In this document: one piece after another, positions 13,745 to 16,410 of the stretch | Layout: each line of letters starts with the position of its first letter | Numbering within the stretch: the first letter of the stretch is position 1 | Origin: CAYLJO01 sp964383905 | GTDB taxonomy: Bacteria; Acidobacteriota; Blastocatellia; Pyrinomonadales; Pyrinomonadaceae | Direction: 5' to 3' | Assembly (NCBI GenBank): GCA_964383905.1 | Contig: CAYLJO010000143.1 | Span: 1 to 16,410, forward strand | Length of the DNA: 16,410 bases | Made by a program: the position numbers and the translations under genes | Notes under the pieces: generated by a model | Databases searched by the model: none | What the model saw: the letters and a program-made list of their open reading frames with translations, nothing else | Told to the model about the DNA's origin: nothing

Positions 13745-14263
13745 TCAAGCCGGAGGAAGAAATACGGCTCTCATTATCAGCGCGTCTTCCGTCGGCTCGC
13801 CGTAGTAGTTTCGCTGCCTTCCCACGGTCCGGAATCCGCATTGCGCGTAAAGTGCCTGCGCCGTGACATTTGAGACCCGTACTTCGAGCAAAGCGGCGCG
13901 CGCCCCTAATCGGGCACCCTCTTTCATGACGGTATTAAGCAGTGCCCTGCCTATACCTGAGCGGCGGTAGGCAGGTCGCACGGCAAAATTGTTGATGTGG
14001 AGATCATCCGCCACGAGCCGCGCCGCAATGTAACCGGCTACCCGTTCGGAAGAATTGACGTCTTCAGCCAAGCGCGCGCGGGCCACAAGCATCAGCCGCC
14101 CTCCTGTTTCCTGCATGAGCTCAGCGTGATAGGCCTCCCAGCCCCAGCGGCTCAGGCCGCACGTCTCTTCAATCTCAACCACCTCCAGCAGGTCGTGCTC
14201 CGTCATGCCGGAAATATAGAATTCCACGAAGTCGGCCTTTGCAACGCCCCTTGTTCTTAACAT
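13745..14263 (-). CDS. rimI: Ribosomal protein bS18 alanine N-acetyltransferase
   Basis: RimI is a GNAT enzyme that acetylates the N-terminal alanine of ribosomal protein S18 using acetyl-CoA. The 172-residue protein shows the GNAT core: first strand FYISGMTEHDLLEVVEIEE, the acetyl-CoA loop VRPAYRRSGIGRALL (R100-x-x-G103-x-G105), and LEVRVSNVTAQALYAQCGF with E127 and Y139 in the positions used as general base and acid in RimI. The C-terminus GRQRNYYGEPTEDALIMRAVF is RimI-like. Specificity for S18 is inferred from these features and from coupling to tsaB; another GNAT substrate cannot be excluded. Its ATG overlaps the tsaB stop by seven bases. A start at Met20 would cut into the first beta strand and is rejected. 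Confidence 0.88.
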   Translation of the reverse strand: MLRTRGVAKADFVEFYISGMTEHDLLEVVEIEETCGLSRWGWEAYHAELMQETGGRLMLVARARLAEDVNSSERVAGYIAARLVADDLHINNFAVRPAYRRSGIGRALLNTVMKEGARLGARAALLEVRVSNVTAQALYAQCGFRTVGRQRNYYGEPTEDALIMRAVFLPPA

Positions 14264-15021
14264 CTCTGGTTAATCTCTGCGTCTGAAGGTCGTACGTAGT
14301 CCGCCCGCAGATCTTCAGGCCGGTAAATATCACCGCTCTCAAAACGCCTTGATGCGAGGGCCGCCGCACTGGCGGCTAAATTGTTTGTGATGTGGGCCAA
14401 CTCCCAGCAATCACCTTCGGTCCGGCGCGATGTCAGATCTTTCGCGCCCTCAATTAAAGCTACGTTCATCGCCGCCGCCCTTGCCCGAATCATACCCGCG
14501 TAGGTATCCGCCGCCTCCCCGGCCCACCTCAGATTTCTCATTCCGGCGACGCGGTCGAGCAAATTTTGTGGGCTGAGGTGTGAGGGCTCGCGAAGGGCCG
14601 TCACATCGCCGCTCGGGTCAACCGCCACCAACTGAGCGAAAACCTCACCACGACCCGCCGGAAGCATGGCCACCGTGCAAGGGGACGCCCCGGCCGCATG
14701 CCCTACGGCAAACAGTGTCGGGATGCCGGCGCACGGTCTGGCGAGCGTCGCGGCAAATGCTTTCACCGTGGCTATTCCAATGCGCAGTCCCGTAAAGCTA
14801 CCCGGGCCGATGGTGACAGCGAAAAGCTCTACATTACGAATCGTCACGCCCGCTTCTTCTAAAACGGCGGCGGCGTGACCTAGTAGATCTCTCGAATGAG
14901 AGACCTCCGGACGGCCCGTGCGCGACGCGATCACGTGTGTGCCGCGGGAGAGGGCCACACCGCCCGCCCGCGTTGCCGTATCAAGGGCCAGAATAAGAGG
15001 CGCATCAGTTTTCGTCACCAA
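14257..15021 (-). CDS. tsaB: tRNA threonylcarbamoyladenosine biosynthesis protein TsaB
   Basis: TsaB dimerises with TsaD and, with TsaE, installs the threonylcarbamoyl group on A37 of ANN-decoding tRNAs in the cytoplasm. The 254-residue protein has the ASKHA-fold hallmarks: ILALDTATRAGGVAL at the N-terminus, SHSRDLLGHAAAVLEEAG, and the diagnostic TIGPGSFTGLRIGIATVKAFA followed by GIPTLFAV. The C-terminal half is more variable, ending PEDLRADYVRPSDAEIN, usual for TsaB. It overlaps rimI by seven bases, a widespread gene order. The start is TTG 15021 or the adjacent GTG 15018; AGGA lies nine bases before the TTG. The gene is divergent from pfkA. Confidence 0.95.
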   Translation of the reverse strand: MVTKTDAPLILALDTATRAGGVALSRGTHVIASRTGRPEVSHSRDLLGHAAAVLEEAGVTIRNVELFAVTIGPGSFTGLRIGIATVKAFAATLARPCAGIPTLFAVGHAAGASPCTVAMLPAGRGEVFAQLVAVDPSGDVTALREPSHLSPQNLLDRVAGMRNLRWAGEAADTYAGMIRARAAAMNVALIEGAKDLTSRRTEGDCWELAHITNNLAASAAALASRRFESGDIYRPEDLRADYVRPSDAEINQRC

Positions 15022-15078
15022 ATTATTCGATCCTACCGGCCGATCCCTACCCGCGTATGAAGCGTCTCGGCATCTTAT

Positions 15079-15108
15079 TTGACAGGCTGCTACCGGCCGC
15101 GCGATTAT
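15079..15108 (+). promoter_or_regulatory. Candidate promoter of pfkA
   Basis: A perfect TTGACA (15079-15084) is followed after 18 bases by GATTAT (15103-15108, 4/6). TTATAT at 15105 is an alternative -10 box but with 20-base spacing. Transcription would start near 15115, downstream of ATG 15057, which supports translation of pfkA from ATG 15249. Confidence 0.4.
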
Positions 15109-15248
15109 ATGATGCGCTTTGTGGCAAGCGCAATTTTGTTTTTATACCCGAGTCGCTAGGCGATGCCCGGCATGACGCACCTGCGGCAGACGGTTCGGCG
15201 CGCCTCTCTCTTCCCCGGACGCGCGCCAGATTCGAACCCCCAGCAACT

Positions 15249-16286
15249 ATGATTGAGCGCATAGGTATTCTGACAGGCGGCGGGGATTGTCCGGGGCTCA
15301 ACGCGGTGATACGCGCCGTCGTGCGTTGCGCGAGTTCGGCCCGATCACACGTGCTGGGTATTAAGAACGGGTGGCTGGGATTAGTCGATGGTGACGTCGA
15401 GCCGCTGACTCGACAGTCGGTCACCGGGATCCTGCCGCGAGGCGGGACTATCCTCGGCACCTCACGTTTCAACCCGGTGCTGGACCCGCAGAGCATCGAG
15501 CGTATCCGCGATAACTGGAAGAGGTACGATTTGAATGCGCTGATCGTAGTCGGGGGCGAAGGCTCCCTGTCGGCCGCGCTGGACCTGTGGCGCGACCATC
15601 AGTTCCCGGTCGTCGGGGTGCCAAAAACGATTGACAACGACATCTGCGGCACCGATTTCACGTTCGGCTTCGATACCGCCGTCGGCGTAGTGACGGATGC
15701 CGTCGACAGGCTGCACTCGACCGCCGAATCACATCACCGGGTGATGGTTATCGAAGTCATGGGCAGGCACACGGGTTGGATTGCGGCTTACGGGGGGATC
15801 GCCGGGGGCGCCGACGTCGTGCTCGTTCCGGAACACCCGTTCAGGCTTTCCCGCGTCTGTAAGCTGCTTCTCAATCGCAAGGAGGATGGCCGCGCCTTCT
15901 CCATCGTCGTCGTCGCCGAAGACGCGCACCCGCACCCGGACGAAGATTTTCTGAACTATGAGATGAGCGAAGCGATTTACCGCCACGACCGCTTGGGCGG
16001 CATCGGCAACATCCTGGCCCACGAGATAGAGCAGTGCACGGGGATCGAAACCCGTGTCACCAAACTGGGCTATGTACAGCGTGGCGGATCGCCCACCCCC
16101 TTTGATCGTGTGCTGGCCACCCGCTTCGGAATCAAAGCGTTTGAGATGACGGTTGATAAAGAGTGGGGGCGGATGGCCGCGTTGCGCGGCCATAAGATCA
16201 CCAGCGTGCCTCTCGAGGAAGCCGTCTGCGATATTAAGCGGCTCGATGATGATATCTACCGCGTGGCCGAGGTATTCTTCGGTTAA
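15249..16286 (+). CDS. pfkA: 6-phosphofructokinase, group III type
   Basis: PFK phosphorylates fructose 6-phosphate to fructose 1,6-bisphosphate, the committed step of glycolysis. From ATG 15249 the protein has 345 residues and begins at the family N-terminus IERIGILTGGGDCPGLNAVIRAVV. Other motifs are RGGTILGTSRFNP, VGGEGSLSAA, GVPKTIDNDICGTDFTFGFDTA with catalytic D129, VMVIEVMGRHTGWIAAYGG and GYVQRGGSPTPFDRVLA. Relative to E. coli PfkA, position 104 is Gly (G105 here, ATP type) and position 124 is Lys (K126 here, seen in PPi enzymes); this mixture occurs in group III enzymes such as the ATP-dependent Streptomyces type. ATP use is therefore favoured but not certain. An in-frame ATG at 15057 would add 64 residues outside the fold and is considered non-coding. 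No clear ribosome-binding site precedes 15249. Confidence 0.9.
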   Translation: MIERIGILTGGGDCPGLNAVIRAVVRCASSARSHVLGIKNGWLGLVDGDVEPLTRQSVTGILPRGGTILGTSRFNPVLDPQSIERIRDNWKRYDLNALIVVGGEGSLSAALDLWRDHQFPVVGVPKTIDNDICGTDFTFGFDTAVGVVTDAVDRLHSTAESHHRVMVIEVMGRHTGWIAAYGGIAGGADVVLVPEHPFRLSRVCKLLLNRKEDGRAFSIVVVAEDAHPHPDEDFLNYEMSEAIYRHDRLGGIGNILAHEIEQCTGIETRVTKLGYVQRGGSPTPFDRVLATRFGIKAFEMTVDKEWGRMAALRGHKITSVPLEEAVCDIKRLDDDIYRVAEVFFG

Positions 16287-16361
16287 CTCGAAATCGGATG
16301 TGACGTCAGGCATGTCTCCCGCGAGCGTTACGCGCTTGCTATCAACAGGCATCAGGATCGT

Positions 16362-16410
16362 ATGAGGCTCTGCCCCATTTGCCAGCGGTGCTATGAAGAT
16401 ACGGATGCGA
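16362..16410 (+). CDS. 5' end of a gene with a Cys-rich, zinc-ribbon-like N-terminus (partial)
   Basis: Only 16 codons are inside the window: MRLCPICQRCYEDTDA. The C-x2-C pair with flanking aromatic and acidic residues resembles the N-terminal zinc ribbon (MxxCPxCxxxYxDx) that precedes many acidobacterial proteins, including Ser/Thr protein kinases and TPR proteins. AGGA lies four bases before the ATG. The rest is cut off, so the product cannot be named. Confidence 0.5.
   Translation, partial: MRLCPICQRCYEDTDA

Noticed and set aside
15225..15245. TTCGAAC-CCC string resembling a tRNA T-loop
   Set aside because: The five bases on either side do not pair on either strand, and no anticodon arm or acceptor stem is found at the right distances.
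15057..15248. 64-residue N-terminal extension of pfkA
   Set aside because: The PFK fold begins exactly at ATG 15249, the extension has no family similarity that I can see, and a candidate promoter lies within it.
1..16410. CRISPR array, toxin-antitoxin, restriction or phage genes
   Set aside because: No regularly spaced repeats and no proteins with the relevant motifs were found; the single long direct repeat is the assembly overlap.

Overview
The window (16.4 kb, moderately GC-rich, one 100-N scaffold gap) looks like a fragment of an Acidobacteriota genome or MAG, probably near Blastocatellia. The case rests on two exported von Willebrand A proteins of the acidobacterial 'VWFA-related' type, a glycine-zipper membrane protein and several exported proteins without familiar names, mixed with bacterial housekeeping genes. 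The lineage is inferred from gene content; no rRNA is present.

Layout. 1-2952 (minus strand): a tight three-gene set of glycine-zipper membrane protein, two-lobed retropepsin-like aspartyl protease and VWA protein, all exported or membrane-anchored. 2953-3274: non-coding. 3275-4462 (minus): two-TM-type potassium channel with its own promoter. 4660-4717: a perfect 58-bp palindrome that probably ends the next gene. 4731-6035 (minus): an S41 (CtpA/Prc-like) protein that has lost both the catalytic Ser and Lys. 6036-6210: divergent promoter region. 6209-9397 (plus): ruvX, mltG and two unnamed exported or membrane proteins. 9398-10161: non-coding, holding the gap, which is flanked by identical 55-bp ends. 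10162-11666 (plus): exported coiled-coil protein overlapping a second VWA gene. 11699-13224 (minus): psd-pssA, the two-step phosphatidylethanolamine pathway. 13385-13627 (minus): DUF465 protein with a terminator. 13745-15021 (minus): tsaB-rimI. 15249-16286 (plus): pfkA. 16362-end (plus): start of a protein with a Cys-rich N-terminus.

Functionally, much of the window concerns the cell envelope: PE synthesis, glycan-strand termination by MltG, a periplasmic Ctp-like scaffold, a K+ channel and exported VWA, protease and glycine-zipper proteins. The rest is core information and carbon metabolism (RuvX, TsaB, RimI, PFK). I see no CRISPR array, tRNA, rRNA, intact insertion sequence or recognisable defence system. 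The most unusual points are the catalytically dead S41 protein, the Ser-Ser (not Gly-Ser) processing site of Psd, the tandem aspartyl protease/VWA operon, the long perfect palindrome and the scaffold join, which is probably an assembly artefact.
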